Part shown: positions 8,798 through 19,321 of the stretch, piece by piece | How positions within the stretch are numbered: position 1 is the stretch's first letter | Layout: every line of letters begins with the position of its first letter | NCBI GenBank assembly: GCA_050744865.1 | Contig: JBOGHW010000091.1 | Coordinates: 55,640 to 119,639 of the forward strand | DNA: 64,000 nucleotides | DNA from: JAKACA01 sp050744865 | GTDB lineage: Bacteria; Actinomycetota; Acidimicrobiia; Acidimicrobiales; Bog-793 | Direction of reading: 5' to 3' | Program-made: the position numbers and the translations under genes | The notes under the pieces: generated by a model | Database searches by the model: none | Seen by the model: only the letters and a program-made list of their open reading frames with translations | Told to the model about the DNA's origin: nothing

Positions 8798-9151
8798 GTA
8801 TGTCTCAGTCCGCTTTCGTTTCTTGGTTGTCTCAGTCGGTGTGGCGGAGCGCGGTGACTATATGCGAACACCGGAGGGCGCCCGCGTGTTCCCGGGCAAG
8901 TGAAGTTCTTCGTCGGCCGCCGAGGCAACCTCCTTGCGAGACGGAGGGGCCCAGGGCAGCTTTGGGGCCACCCTGTCGCCTGCCCGGGCGATGCCTGCAG
9001 TCACCTGCCGGCGTGGGCGTTCTCTACTCGGAGCCTGAGCCCCAACCGCTCGCAAACTCCCCCCGGACGACTTTCGGACTTGGCCGGAGAGCTCCGGCGA
9101 GCCCTTCGGAATGGAGGGACCCACTAGTTATGTCGACGAAACACCCTCCCG
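8798..9151. other. Intergenic stretch without a convincing gene
   Basis: This 354-bp gap lies between the DUF4193 start and the end of the ThyX-like gene, both on the minus strand. A minus-strand open frame of 88 codons exists but is Arg/Pro/Ser-rich, has no family signature and no ribosome-binding sequence, so I do not call it. The stretch should contain the DUF4193 promoter near 8800-8880, but I cannot point to firm -35 and -10 boxes. One strong hairpin is listed separately. Confidence 0.5.
9083..9098 (-). terminator. Possible GC-rich hairpin terminator after the ThyX-like gene
   Basis: GCCGGAGAGCTCCGGC forms a stem of six to seven base pairs with a tiny loop, 53 nt beyond the stop codon of the ThyX-like gene. 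There is no U-tract, so it would only fit the tractless type proposed for high-GC actinobacteria. Low confidence. Confidence 0.3.
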
Positions 9152-10852
<1,701 letters not shown>

Positions 10853-10864
10853 GCCCCGACGAGA

Positions 10865-13057
10865 CTACGGGGCCGGTGCACCCACAGCGTGGATGGTGCC
10901 GTCTTCCTCCTCCAGATTGACCATCGACGACGCAGCCACGACACCGCGCAGCAGCCGCGAGGCCGCTGTCGAGGCCGTGGTCCGGAGCTCAGGCGAGGGA
11001 GCGACGGCGGCAATCTGGCGCAGCAGGTCGACGATCTGCTTGACATTGCGTACGAAGTCGCCTCCCGTCATGACCTGGCGGCTGTACCGGTCGCGCCTAG
11101 GCACGGGTCGGGTGGAGCCGGCCGCGCCTGTTGGCCCAGCCAGGATGCGGCGGAGATCCCGTCCCCTCGCCCAGTCCCGTGCCAGCTGGGCGAAGCCGAC
11201 GTCGACGCCGCGTGTGACCGGCAGGCCCAGCTCCTTTTCCCGCTCTGAGAGGCCTTCAGCCAGGTCCTCCATCACCAGGACGGCCGCCGCTACGCCGCCG
11301 CTCGGGGGTGGCGCCGCCCCTTCGCGCTCGCGCCTGGCCTCGAAGCAGAAAGCAGAGGCGGCTGCTGCCAAACCCGCCGGGTCGAGAGTGTCGAGGACCC
11401 CGGAGCGGATGGTCTCGGCGATGAGCAGGTCCGTCTCGTGGTAAATGCCGGCCAGCATCTCGCCTGCCGGCGTCACGGACCACCCCGCCAGGTAGCCCCG
11501 CTCGGCCAGCACCTCCAACACGGCGTCAAGCTGCCCGCCGAGGTCCTCTTCGGCCAGGTACTGGGCGAAAGACGAGGTCACCATGCGGTGGGCCTCCACC
11601 TTGTCGAAGCGCTTCACGAGGCTGACCGCCAGGTTGTAGGTGGGGCGGAAAGACGACTTGAGGGCGCGACCAGGTGCCCCGGCCAGGCGGGCGACGTCGT
11701 CGAAGGTGTGGAACTGGGAGGCCAGCACGATGGCGTAGCCGACGTCGTCGATGCCGCGGCGGCCCGCCCTGCCGGTCAGCTGTGCGTACTCACCAGGAGT
11801 TAGCTCGTTGTGCCCGGCGCCGGAGAACTTCGTGAGGTCCTCGATCACGACTGACCGGGCGGGCATATTGATGCCGAGGGCCAGCGTTTCGGTGGCGAAG
11901 ACCACCTTCACGAGCGCCTCGCTGAAGCACGCCTCCACAGCCTCGCGGAACGGCGGCACCATGCCGGCGTGGTGCGACGCGATGCCCGCCTCCAGGGCGG
12001 TTACGAACTGGCCGTAGCCGAGGACCGAGAGGTCCTCGTCCGACAGCGCCTCGACATACGACTCGACGATCTCACGCACCCTGGAGCGTTCCTCCGCCGT
12101 CGTCAGGCGGGGAAGGTCCTCCAGGCAGTGCCGGGCGGCCTCGTCGCAGCCTGCCCTCGAGAACACGAAGTAGATAGCCGGGAGGAGGTCGAGCTCTCCC
12201 AACCGCTCGATCACATCGGAGCGCCGAGGCCTGTACGAGCGCTGGTGGCCGCGGGCGACAGGCCCGGGCACTTGGGGACGGGTACGGGGCCTCCGGTCCC
12301 GCAGGCTGTGTCGGGGCAAGTTGACGTCCAGCTCGATCGCTCGCGGGTTCGGGCGGCCGTTCACGAAGGTGGGGATGACATGCACCCGCTCGGTGGAGCG
12401 GTCGCCGATGGCGAAGAGGTTGTGGAGCTCGACAGGCCGGCGCACCTCCTGCACGATCGCCGAGTCGCCCCGTACCTGGCGGATCCAAGAGACAAGCTCG
12501 CCGGCGTTGGCCACCGTCGCCGACAGGCACACCAGGACAACCTCTGGCGGGGCCCCGAGGATCACCTCCTCCCAAACGCCGCCTCGGTAGCGGTCTTCGA
12601 GGAAGTGCACTTCGTCGAGGATGACGTAGCCGAGCGCCGCCAGGCTGGAACGCTGCCCATGGATCATGTTGCGAAGCACCTCGGTCGTCATCACGACGAC
12701 GCGGGCGTCGCCGTTGATCGAGTTGTCCCCTGTCAAGAGCCCGACGCTCTCGGGCCCGTGAGCTCGGCGCAAGTCACCGAACTTCTGGTTGGACAGCGCC
12801 TTCAGCGGTGTCGTGTAGTAGGCCTTGACCCCTCTGTGCAGCGCCAGGTGCACGGCGTACTCCGCCACGACTGTCTTGCCCGCTCCCGTCGGGGCGGTGA
12901 CCAGGACCGACCGTCCCTCGTCGAGAGCTTGCATGGCCTCGACCTGGAAGCGGTCCAGCGGGTAGGGGCGGGCGGCCACGAACGCCTGCCACGGGCCGCT
13001 CAGAGCCGGCTGGGCCAGGTCGCTCTGCCCGGGGGCGCGCTGAGCGCCGCCCCTCAC
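10865..13057 (-). CDS. helY: Ski2-like DEVH-box RNA helicase HelY
   Basis: A 730-residue superfamily 2 helicase. Walker A TAPTGAGKT is at residues 54-62, motif Ia includes YYTTPLKALSNQK, the DEVH box (VILDEVHFLED) is at 148-151, and motif III is CLSATVANA. The second RecA domain has ASHHAGMVPPFRE, FATETLALGINMPAR and motif VI QLTGRAGRRG. The C-terminal winged and helical domains follow. HelY proteins unwind RNA and are conserved beside tatC in actinobacteria, as in Mycobacterium tuberculosis. The GTG at 13057 is chosen because it overlaps the tatC stop (GTGA); a longer frame would run inside tatC. It is the last but one gene of the pafA-lepB-tat group. Confidence 0.9.
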   Translation of the reverse strand: MRGGAQRAPGQSDLAQPALSGPWQAFVAARPYPLDRFQVEAMQALDEGRSVLVTAPTGAGKTVVAEYAVHLALHRGVKAYYTTPLKALSNQKFGDLRRAHGPESVGLLTGDNSINGDARVVVMTTEVLRNMIHGQRSSLAALGYVILDEVHFLEDRYRGGVWEEVILGAPPEVVLVCLSATVANAGELVSWIRQVRGDSAIVQEVRRPVELHNLFAIGDRSTERVHVIPTFVNGRPNPRAIELDVNLPRHSLRDRRPRTRPQVPGPVARGHQRSYRPRRSDVIERLGELDLLPAIYFVFSRAGCDEAARHCLEDLPRLTTAEERSRVREIVESYVEALSDEDLSVLGYGQFVTALEAGIASHHAGMVPPFREAVEACFSEALVKVVFATETLALGINMPARSVVIEDLTKFSGAGHNELTPGEYAQLTGRAGRRGIDDVGYAIVLASQFHTFDDVARLAGAPGRALKSSFRPTYNLAVSLVKRFDKVEAHRMVTSSFAQYLAEEDLGGQLDAVLEVLAERGYLAGWSVTPAGEMLAGIYHETDLLIAETIRSGVLDTLDPAGLAAAASAFCFEARREREGAAPPPSGGVAAAVLVMEDLAEGLSEREKELGLPVTRGVDVGFAQLARDWARGRDLRRILAGPTGAAGSTRPVPRRDRYSRQVMTGGDFVRNVKQIVDLLRQIAAVAPSPELRTTASTAASRLLRGVVAASSMVNLEEEDGTIHAVGAPAP

Positions 13058-13800
13058 TTGTGGAGTGCCCTGCCCACGACGATGGCAGCCTCGTAGAAGA
13101 CGATGAGAGGAACGGCCAGGGCGCAAAGCGAGAAAGGGTCCGAGCTCGGCGTGATGACAGCCGCGAAGACGATGATGCCCATATAGGAGAAACGCCGGAC
13201 CCGCCGCAACGTCGCCGACCTGACCGCACCGGCCATTTCCAGACCGACGAGCACGATGGGGAACTCGAAGGTGATGCCGAAGATCAGGATGAGGATGCAG
13301 ATGAGGTCGATGTAGCTCTGGATCGAGATCTCAGATGTGATGCCCGTGCCGGCTTGCTGGTGGAGCCAGCCCAGCCCCTTCGGGTAGATGATGTAGGCGG
13401 TCATGCCGCCGAGGACGAACAGGACCACGCTCGAGACGACGAATGGCAGCGCGTAGCGTTTCTCGTTTGCCTTCAGCCCTGGCGTCACGAATTTCCAGAG
13501 CTGGTACAAGATCACGGGTAAGCCGATCACGAGCCCGCCGTAGGCACAGACGTTGAGCCGTGTCGTGAAGCCCTGCAGCGGTGCAAGCTCGACGAGGCTG
13601 CAGCCCACACACGAAATCCGGTAGGGCCGAACCAAAAAGCTGAGGACCTCGTTGTAGAAGCCGTATGTGATGCAGGCACCGACTGCGAACGTCCCGAGGG
13701 AGATGGCCAGGCGCTTGCGAAGCTCCGCCAGGTGCTGGAAGAGCGTCATCGAGTCCGGGTCGGCCCGCTCCTCCGAGCGCCGGCTAAGGGCGCGCACCAC
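13054..13800 (-). CDS. tatC: Sec-independent translocase subunit TatC
   Basis: A 248-residue polytopic membrane protein with six predicted transmembrane segments, the usual size for TatC. The cytoplasmic N-terminus MTLFQHLAELRKRL (residues 18-31) is the conserved signal-peptide-binding start. Other family features are the FVTPGLKANEKRYALPFV loop and the strongly conserved FGITFEFPIV segment with its glutamate. TatC recognises twin-arginine signal peptides and recruits TatA to export folded proteins. Met18 is an equally possible start. Its stop overlaps helY, and the TatA/B gene is 53 bp upstream, so the export genes form one unit. Confidence 0.95.
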   Translation of the reverse strand: MVRALSRRSEERADPDSMTLFQHLAELRKRLAISLGTFAVGACITYGFYNEVLSFLVRPYRISCVGCSLVELAPLQGFTTRLNVCAYGGLVIGLPVILYQLWKFVTPGLKANEKRYALPFVVSSVVLFVLGGMTAYIIYPKGLGWLHQQAGTGITSEISIQSYIDLICILILIFGITFEFPIVLVGLEMAGAVRSATLRRVRRFSYMGIIVFAAVITPSSDPFSLCALAVPLIVFYEAAIVVGRALHK

Positions 13801-13853
13801 AGCTCAGCCCTGGCTCTTCTTGCACGGCGCCACTGGACCGGCCGCGGTCGGCG

Positions 13854-14450
13854 TCAGTTCCAGCCCGGCTCGTCAAACGACAGCAAGGCCTCGACGTGAA
13901 TTGGCCCCCGGCCGGCAGACGAGGGCACGGCGGCCAGATTGGCGCCCATCGCGTAGCCGATGAACTCGGCACCCGAGTGCCACCCGGCAGGGACGTCAGG
14001 TTGCTCGGCGTGGCTTCCCGCCACGCTGGAGACCCAAGCGGACCCGGGCGTGCCTGAGAGCTCACTCCTGTCATCCGGAGCGGGTCGGGACCCTGGACGA
14101 CCAGAACCGAGGGCAAAGCCGCCGCCGGCCGCGGCGGCCACGAGGTCGCCAGCTTCGGCGTCCTCCAGCCCAGCTGCCTGGGTCGCAGATCCTGTACTGG
14201 GCGACATCAGGTCGTTGATGTAGCTGCTGACGGCGCCTCGCCTGAGCCTCGGTATGGCAGGGATCTTCGGCAGGTCGAGATCCGGTATCGCACTTCGTAC
14301 CTCGCTCTCGAGCCGGCCTCGCAACGTGTTCAAGTCACGCCAGAAACCACCGAGTTGACGGGCGGCCTTTGGGAGCCTGTCAGGACCGAGCAGCACGACG
14401 GCAGCCAGCAGCACCATGAGGATCTTTACTGGGTCGAGGCCGCCGAACAT
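13854..14450 (-). CDS. tatB: Twin-arginine translocase subunit TatA/TatB family
   Basis: A 198-residue protein with the TatA/B hallmark: one N-terminal transmembrane helix (residues 8-22), a hinge GPDRLPKAARQLG and an amphipathic helix to about residue 60. The remaining 140 residues are disordered and rich in Ala, Gly and Ser. GPDRLP is closer to TatB (GPERLP) than to the FG-containing hinge of TatA, and the length also favours TatB, but in actinobacteria the two are easily confused. The protein works with TatC in twin-arginine export. The start ATG gives MFGGLDPVKIL. A separate TatA is not visible in the window. Confidence 0.85.
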   Translation of the reverse strand: MFGGLDPVKILMVLLAAVVLLGPDRLPKAARQLGGFWRDLNTLRGRLESEVRSAIPDLDLPKIPAIPRLRRGAVSSYINDLMSPSTGSATQAAGLEDAEAGDLVAAAAGGGFALGSGRPGSRPAPDDRSELSGTPGSAWVSSVAGSHAEQPDVPAGWHSGAEFIGYAMGANLAAVPSSAGRGPIHVEALLSFDEPGWN

Positions 14451-14491
14451 GGCACAACCTTACCGGCGGCGGGACAGCCGCGGCGAGCAGC

Positions 14492-15196
14492 TCAAAACGC
14501 GTGAAAGACCGGGTGCCCGTGCCTCCACACGACGAGAATCACCTTCCCCACCACGTAAGACCGCGGAAGGTAACCCCAGTAACGGCTGTCGGCGGAGTCG
14601 TTGCGGTTGTCGCCGAGCATGAAGTAGTCGCCGGACGGGATCTTCTGGGTGGGTATCGGCTTGCCGAGGATGGTGCCAGGCGGCAGGTAGGGCTCAGAGA
14701 GCGGCTTTCCGTTGATGTAGACCGTGTTGCCCCTCGACGAGATCGTCTCGCCTGGCAGGCCGATCACTCGCTTGACGAGGTCCTCGTTGTTAGTGTCGGC
14801 GAGGTCGCCGGGAGGGCGCCGGAAGACGAGGATGTCGCCCCGCTGGATCGTGAAGCCGATCTTCTGCACGAGCATCCTGTCGCCCACCTGAAGCGTGGGT
14901 TCCATCGAGCCGCTCGGGACGAAGAAAGTCTGGACGACGAACGCCCGTAGCCCGATTGCGCAACCCGCTGCCAGGACAAGGACGACGAGCCAACTCACCA
15001 ACTGCTGTCGCGGTGACCTCTTGACGACTAGCCTGCGGCCCCCGCTCTGTGTGGGCGAGCCCGAGGTGTCGTCGCCGAGACCGTCCTCTGCAGAGTCCTC
15101 AAGGCGACCGCCGGGACCGGGATCGGTCATCGTCGCGCCGTCCCCGAGAGCGGCCGGACTCGGGACGCCGTGATCGGCTTCTGAACCCTCGGTCAT
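14492..15196 (-). CDS. lepB: Signal peptidase I
   Basis: A 234-residue type I signal peptidase. After a disordered acidic N-terminus of about 60 residues there is one transmembrane anchor (residues 66-84), then the catalytic Ser97 in VPSGSMEPTL and the general-base Lys142 in LVKRVIGLPGE. The conserved box with GDNRNDSADSRYWG follows near residue 195. The enzyme cuts signal peptides from exported preproteins at the outer face of the membrane. A second ATG at 15130 (codon 23) is an alternative start that would shorten the disordered part. It lies between pafA and the tat genes, all on the minus strand, and probably belongs to one export-related unit with them. Confidence 0.93.
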   Translation of the reverse strand: MTEGSEADHGVPSPAALGDGATMTDPGPGGRLEDSAEDGLGDDTSGSPTQSGGRRLVVKRSPRQQLVSWLVVLVLAAGCAIGLRAFVVQTFFVPSGSMEPTLQVGDRMLVQKIGFTIQRGDILVFRRPPGDLADTNNEDLVKRVIGLPGETISSRGNTVYINGKPLSEPYLPPGTILGKPIPTQKIPSGDYFMLGDNRNDSADSRYWGYLPRSYVVGKVILVVWRHGHPVFHAF

Positions 15197-15243
15197 CGCC
15201 GCCGAGGTTAGCGGGCCAGGCGCGTCCTCAGATTTCGGCGGGC

Positions 15244-16602
15244 TCAGATGGCATCGATCAAGCGCTCGACTCGCTCGTCGTGGGAGCGGAACGGATCTTT
15301 CAACAGGACGGTCCTTTGCGTCTGGTCGTTGAGCTTCAGGTGCACCCAGTCGACGGTGAAATCGCGCCGGCGCTCTTTGGCGCGCCGGATGAACTCGCCC
15401 CTGAGACGCGCCCGCGTGGTCTCGGGCGGATTGTCCATTGCGTTGTTGATGACCTCGTCGGTGACGATGCGATCCACGTCACCGGTCCGCTGCAGCAGGT
15501 AGAAGACCCCTCGCCGCCGATCCACATCGTGGTACTGCAGATCGAGCAGAGCGACACGCGGATGGCCAAGCGGCAGCTGGTGGCGATCTCGGTAGGCTTC
15601 GACAAGCCGGTGCTTCATCACCCAGTCGCACTCACGGTCGAGCGAGAGGGGGTCCTTCTCGATCCCTTCGATGCAGTGCTGCCACATCTCGAGCGCCTTG
15701 TGCTCCATGGCGGGCAGGCCGCGCTGCTCGTCGAAGCGGACTGCCCTACTCAGGTACTCCTTTTGGATGTCGAGGGCGCTCGCCTCGCGCCCGTTCGCAA
15801 GCCGCACCAAGCGCTTGCAGGTGATGTCGTGGCTGATCTCGCGGATGGCGCGGATGGGGTCCTCGAGGGTGAGGTCCCTTAGCACGACTCCGGGCTCCTC
15901 GAGCATCCGCAACAGGATCGAGGTGGCACCGACTTTGAGGAACGTGGCGTACTCGCTCATGTTCGAGTCGCCGACGATGACGTGCAGCCGGCGGAAGCGT
16001 TCGGCGTCGGCATGGGGCTCGTCGCGGGTGTTGATGATGGGCCGGCTGCTAGTAGTCGCCGACGAGACGCCCTCCCAGATGTGCTCTGCTCGCTGCGAGA
16101 GGCAGAACATTGCCCCTCTCGCTGTCTGCAGCACCTTTCCCGCACCGGAATATATCTGGCGGCTGACGAAGAACGGGATCAGCACTTGGGCGTAGTGGGA
16201 GAAGTCGTCGCGCCGGCTCGTCAAGTAGTTCTCATGGCAACCGTAAGAGTTGCCGGCAGAGTCGGTGTTGTTCTTGAACAGGTAGATGACGCCCCGGATA
16301 CCTTCGTCCCTGAGGCGCGCTTCGGCCGAGCGGACCAGGCCCTCCAGGATCCGCTCGCCGGCCTTGTCGTGGGCGACGAGGTCCTCGATTGAGTCGCACT
16401 CGGGGGTTGCGTACTCAGGGTGGCTCCCCACGTCGAGGTACAAGCGGGCACCGTTCTCGAGGAACACGTTCGAAGAACGGCCCCAGCTGACGACTCTGCG
16501 GAACAGGTAGCGGGCAACCTCGTCAGGGCTGAGCCGGCGCTGACCGCGGAGGGTGCACGTCACGCCGTACTCGTTCTCGAGCCCGAAGATGCGACGTTCC
16601 AC
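15244..16602 (-). CDS. pafA: Pup-protein ligase PafA
   Basis: The carboxylate-amine ligase that attaches the C-terminal glutamate of Pup to lysines of target proteins using ATP. It opens with ERRIFGLENEYGVTC, which holds the ATP/Mg-binding glutamates. It then has NGARLYLDVGSHPEYATPEC with the catalytic Asp, NNTDSAGNSYGCHENYL, and INTRDEPHADAERFRRLHVI. GTG at 16602 is preferred because it yields 452 residues, the length of the M. tuberculosis protein, and aligns with the MQRRI-type start; GTGs at 16608 and 16611 are alternatives. It is separated from the proteasome genes by one gene on the opposite strand. The pafB and pafC regulators usually found beside pafA are missing. Confidence 0.93.
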   Translation of the reverse strand: MERRIFGLENEYGVTCTLRGQRRLSPDEVARYLFRRVVSWGRSSNVFLENGARLYLDVGSHPEYATPECDSIEDLVAHDKAGERILEGLVRSAEARLRDEGIRGVIYLFKNNTDSAGNSYGCHENYLTSRRDDFSHYAQVLIPFFVSRQIYSGAGKVLQTARGAMFCLSQRAEHIWEGVSSATTSSRPIINTRDEPHADAERFRRLHVIVGDSNMSEYATFLKVGATSILLRMLEEPGVVLRDLTLEDPIRAIREISHDITCKRLVRLANGREASALDIQKEYLSRAVRFDEQRGLPAMEHKALEMWQHCIEGIEKDPLSLDRECDWVMKHRLVEAYRDRHQLPLGHPRVALLDLQYHDVDRRRGVFYLLQRTGDVDRIVTDEVINNAMDNPPETTRARLRGEFIRRAKERRRDFTVDWVHLKLNDQTQRTVLLKDPFRSHDERVERLIDAI

Positions 16603-16770
16603 TGGCACCACCGTACTGCCAGGTCGCCGCTGAGCTCCGCCATCGGTCAAGCCCGTTGTTTGACTCCGGCCTACAGCCTGCCGAGCCCTTGTGCTCCCGC
16701 CCAGCACCTGTCGAGCACAGTGGCGACTCCGAGCATGATTGCCCCGACTTTCGCACTACCCTTGGGCCTA

Positions 16771-17277
16771 ATGCCGTCGCTCGGGCGCATGTGCTACCTG
16801 ACCACCGTCGTCGGGGCGTTCCAGAGCCGAGTCGTCGCGGGTCGCCTCGGAGCCGAGGGCGTCGTGGTCGTCCTCCGCTCGGGCAACGATGACCTGAGGC
16901 AGGGCGGACGGACCGTCGACGTCCTGGTGCCCGTTGACCAGCTGCCCCGGGCTAGAGAGATCCTGGTCGGCGATGCCGTTGAAGAGGCATTCGGCACCAT
17001 GGACCTCGGTGATCTGGACCTAACGGCCGAGATTGCCTCCGGCGCGGAGAGGCCACCCGATAGCGGCATCGGCAACCGATCTCTTCGGGGTGGCGCGGCC
17101 TCGACTCCAGGCGACGTCGACCTCAAGCCAACCGCCGAGGACAGAGCCGAGATGTGGGCGGAACGGCAGGCTTGGCGCCGCCGCAACACTCTCACGATCC
17201 TTGCCGTGGTCATGGTCGGCCTCTTGATGATGGCCGCCCTCGCCAGCCTGGCAGTGCTTGTCGCCAGCGTCCTGTGA
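16771..17277 (+). CDS. DUF2007-like domain with C-terminal transmembrane anchor
   Basis: A 168-residue protein of unknown role. Residues 11-60 resemble the DUF2007 / putative signal-transducing fold: FQSRVVAGRLGAEGVVVVLR followed by the strand-helix DVLVPVDQLPRAREIL. The middle is charged and probably flexible; a basic patch WAERQAWRRRN precedes one transmembrane helix at about 140-165 (LTILAVVMVGLLMMAALASL). It would be a tail-anchored protein with its domain in the cytoplasm. ATG at 16771 is used; Met7 is also possible. The frame continues upstream into pafA antisense, but that part is not credible. It stands head-to-head with pafA and tail-to-tail with prcA, inside the proteasome locus. 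Confidence 0.6.
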   Translation: MPSLGRMCYLTTVVGAFQSRVVAGRLGAEGVVVVLRSGNDDLRQGGRTVDVLVPVDQLPRAREILVGDAVEEAFGTMDLGDLDLTAEIASGAERPPDSGIGNRSLRGGAASTPGDVDLKPTAEDRAEMWAERQAWRRRNTLTILAVVMVGLLMMAALASLAVLVASVL

Positions 17278-17387
17278 AGGGTCACCGGCCAGCTTGATAG
17301 CCGTCACCCCTCAAGGGTGCCCGAGGAGATGACAGATCCCCAAGGGCTCGCAAATACCGTCGACTTTGGCGGGCGTTCAGCAGCCGC

Positions 17388-18239
17388 CTAGCGGGGGGCT
17401 TCTCCCCCACCACCAGGCGGTTCGCCGGCTGGAGTCTCCCCCTCAGCGGCATCAGCATCACCAGCATCGGCCGCCTCGGCTTCTTCGGCCGCCTCGCCGG
17501 CAACCATGCCGGCGATCTCGTCCGCAAGCTCGGAGGCCACTTCGTCGCCGGCGACAGCCGGTACCTCCAGAGCCGCTGCCAGCTCGTCGTTGTTCAGCCT
17601 GCGAAACGCCCGCCGCTGCTCCCGCTCCTCCAGAATGGCGACCTCGAGATCCCCGGGCACAAGCTTGCGATCAGGGCCTGCCAGCGCCGAGACGCAGACC
17701 CGGAGCGCCTCCTGCAAGCTCCAACCCGCCTGGTAGGAAGCGCTCAGGCGGTCTGCTATCGACTCGGCGTCCCCGCCGAGCACGGTGAACTCCTCTTTGT
17801 CGGCAATCGTCCCGTCGTATCCGATGTGGTATAGCTGGTGGGCGTCCCCGTTCTCGGCGAGCTCGGCTACGAGGATCTCGACCTCGAGCGGTTTCATCTC
17901 GTGGGTGAACACTTGCCCGAGGAACTGCGCGTAGAGGTTCGCCAGCGACCGGGCGTCGACGTCGCCGCGCGAGTAGGCGTAGCCCTTGGTGTCGGCGTGG
18001 CGAACGCCCGCCACGCGCAGCTGGTCGAACTCGTTGTAGCGCCCGGCGCCGGCAAAGGCCACGCGGTCGTATATCTCGCTCACCTTGTGCAGCGTGCGAG
18101 ACGGGTTCTCGGCCACGATGAGAATGCCGGAGCCGTATATGGCCGCCACGAGCGAGCGGCCCCTGGCGATGCCCTTCTGGGCGTACTCAGCCCGGTCCTT
18201 CATCACCTGCTCGGGCGCAACGTAGAAGGGCATGGTCAT
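17388..18239 (-). CDS. prcA: 20S proteasome alpha subunit
   Basis: A 283-residue Ntn-fold subunit lacking the N-terminal nucleophile, which forms the outer heptameric rings and gate. The N-terminus MPFYVAPEQVMKDRAEYAQK is the gating and H0 helix typical of actinobacterial PrcA, followed by GIARGRSLVAAIYGSGILIV. The C-terminal 70 residues are acidic and Ala/Gly/Pro-rich, longer than in M. tuberculosis. Its start overlaps the prcB stop (ATGA), indicating translational coupling, as expected for subunits needed in equal amounts. A convergent DUF2007-like gene lies 110 bp downstream. Confidence 0.95.
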   Translation of the reverse strand: MTMPFYVAPEQVMKDRAEYAQKGIARGRSLVAAIYGSGILIVAENPSRTLHKVSEIYDRVAFAGAGRYNEFDQLRVAGVRHADTKGYAYSRGDVDARSLANLYAQFLGQVFTHEMKPLEVEILVAELAENGDAHQLYHIGYDGTIADKEEFTVLGGDAESIADRLSASYQAGWSLQEALRVCVSALAGPDRKLVPGDLEVAILEEREQRRAFRRLNNDELAAALEVPAVAGDEVASELADEIAGMVAGEAAEEAEAADAGDADAAEGETPAGEPPGGGGEAPR

Positions 18240-19081
18240 GACGCGCTGCCCCTCCTTGCCGTCTCGATCGTGGCCAGCAGGGCTGCGAAACGTTCCGCTA
18301 CCTCTTCGTCCGCCAATCGCCTGTAGCCGTCTTCGTCGACGATGGCGACGACCGGGTAGATGCCTCTCACCGGATCCGGCCCGCCGGTCGCCGAGTCCTC
18401 GTCGGCCGCTTGGTACAGGGCCTGGATCGCCAGCTCGACAGCGTCGTCCGTGGGGAGCCCAGCACGGTAGCCCAGCTTGATGGTCGTGCGAGCGTCCCGC
18501 CCCCCTGAGCCTGTCGCTTGGTACTCGGTCTCCTCGTAACGTCCGCCGGCCACGTCGAACGAGAAGATCCTGCCCACGCGGGCCTTCACGTCGAAGCCTG
18601 CGAAGAGAGGCACGACAGCCAGGCCCTCCATGGCCATCGGGAGATTCGCCCTGACCATCTGGGCGAGCTGGTTCGCCTTGCCCTCGAGGCTGAGCTCGGT
18701 CCCCTCGACTTTCTCGTAGTGCTCGATCTGGGTCTGGAAGAGCCGCACCATCTCGATGGCCGGCCCGGCCACCCCGGCGATGGCGACAGCTGAGTGCCTG
18801 TCGGCCGCGAAGACCTTCTCTATCGACCGGTGGGCTATCGAGGAACCCGCGGTGACACGACGGTCGCCGGCCATTACGACACCGTCTCCGCTGCGCAGAG
18901 CCACGATCGTGGTCCCGTGGGCGACGCCGGCGGGCGCGACCGCACGCTGCTGCGGCGCCGGTGCCGAGCCCGAGGAGATACCGGCTACGAGGCCGTTCCC
19001 GCCCGGTCCGAGATTCTGGCGTAGCAAGTCGACAAAGCTTGGACCAGGGTCGCTCCCGCTGGGGAACATCGGCAGGCTCAT
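18236..19081 (-). CDS. prcB: 20S proteasome beta subunit
   Basis: The catalytic subunit of the core particle, 281 residues. A 56-residue propeptide ends in GVAHG and would be removed autocatalytically to expose Thr57 (TTIVALRSGDGVVMAGDRR); Asp and Lys of the catalytic set are in GDRRVTAG and EKVFAAD. The GTTIVAL junction and length match actinobacterial PrcB. It lies 24 bp after pup and overlaps prcA. The protein degrades pupylated substrates fed in by the ARC ATPase. Confidence 0.95.
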   Translation of the reverse strand: MSLPMFPSGSDPGPSFVDLLRQNLGPGGNGLVAGISSGSAPAPQQRAVAPAGVAHGTTIVALRSGDGVVMAGDRRVTAGSSIAHRSIEKVFAADRHSAVAIAGVAGPAIEMVRLFQTQIEHYEKVEGTELSLEGKANQLAQMVRANLPMAMEGLAVVPLFAGFDVKARVGRIFSFDVAGGRYEETEYQATGSGGRDARTTIKLGYRAGLPTDDAVELAIQALYQAADEDSATGGPDPVRGIYPVVAIVDEDGYRRLADEEVAERFAALLATIETARRGSAS

Positions 19082-19105
19082 CGCGGCGAGACTAGCCGGT
19101 AAGCC

Positions 19106-19306
19106 TTACTCGCCACCCTTTTGCACGTAGTTGCGCACGAACTCCTCGGCGTTGTCCTCGAGGACCTCGTCGATCTCGTCGAGCAGGTCGTCGATCTCGG
19201 CCTTAAGGCGCTCGCCGCGGTCGGTCGTCGAGACGACCTCTTCATCCTCGGCGGTGGTCGTCTCGCGACTCTGCGCCGGGCGACGCTTCTGCTCTCGTTC
19301 TGCCAT
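19106..19306 (-). CDS. pup: Prokaryotic ubiquitin-like protein Pup
   Basis: A 66-residue, highly charged, intrinsically disordered modifier. The C-terminal half (RLKAEIDDLLDEIDEVLEDN) forms the helix that docks onto the ARC coiled coil, and the tail EEFVRNYVQKGGE ends in Gly-Gly-Glu. Many actinobacteria encode Gly-Gly-Gln, which Dop must deamidate first; here the ligation-ready Glu is encoded directly by GAG before the TAA. It lies 15 bp after dop and 24 bp before prcB, in the conserved order dop-pup-prcB-prcA. Confidence 0.97.
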   Translation of the reverse strand: MAEREQKRRPAQSRETTTAEDEEVVSTTDRGERLKAEIDDLLDEIDEVLEDNAEEFVRNYVQKGGE

Positions 19307-19321
19307 CTTTCTCCCGCCTCC

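Noticed and set aside
8858..9124. Possible 88-residue minus-strand gene in the large intergenic gap
   Set aside because: Arg/Pro/Ser composition typical of chance frames, no ribosome-binding sequence and no motif.
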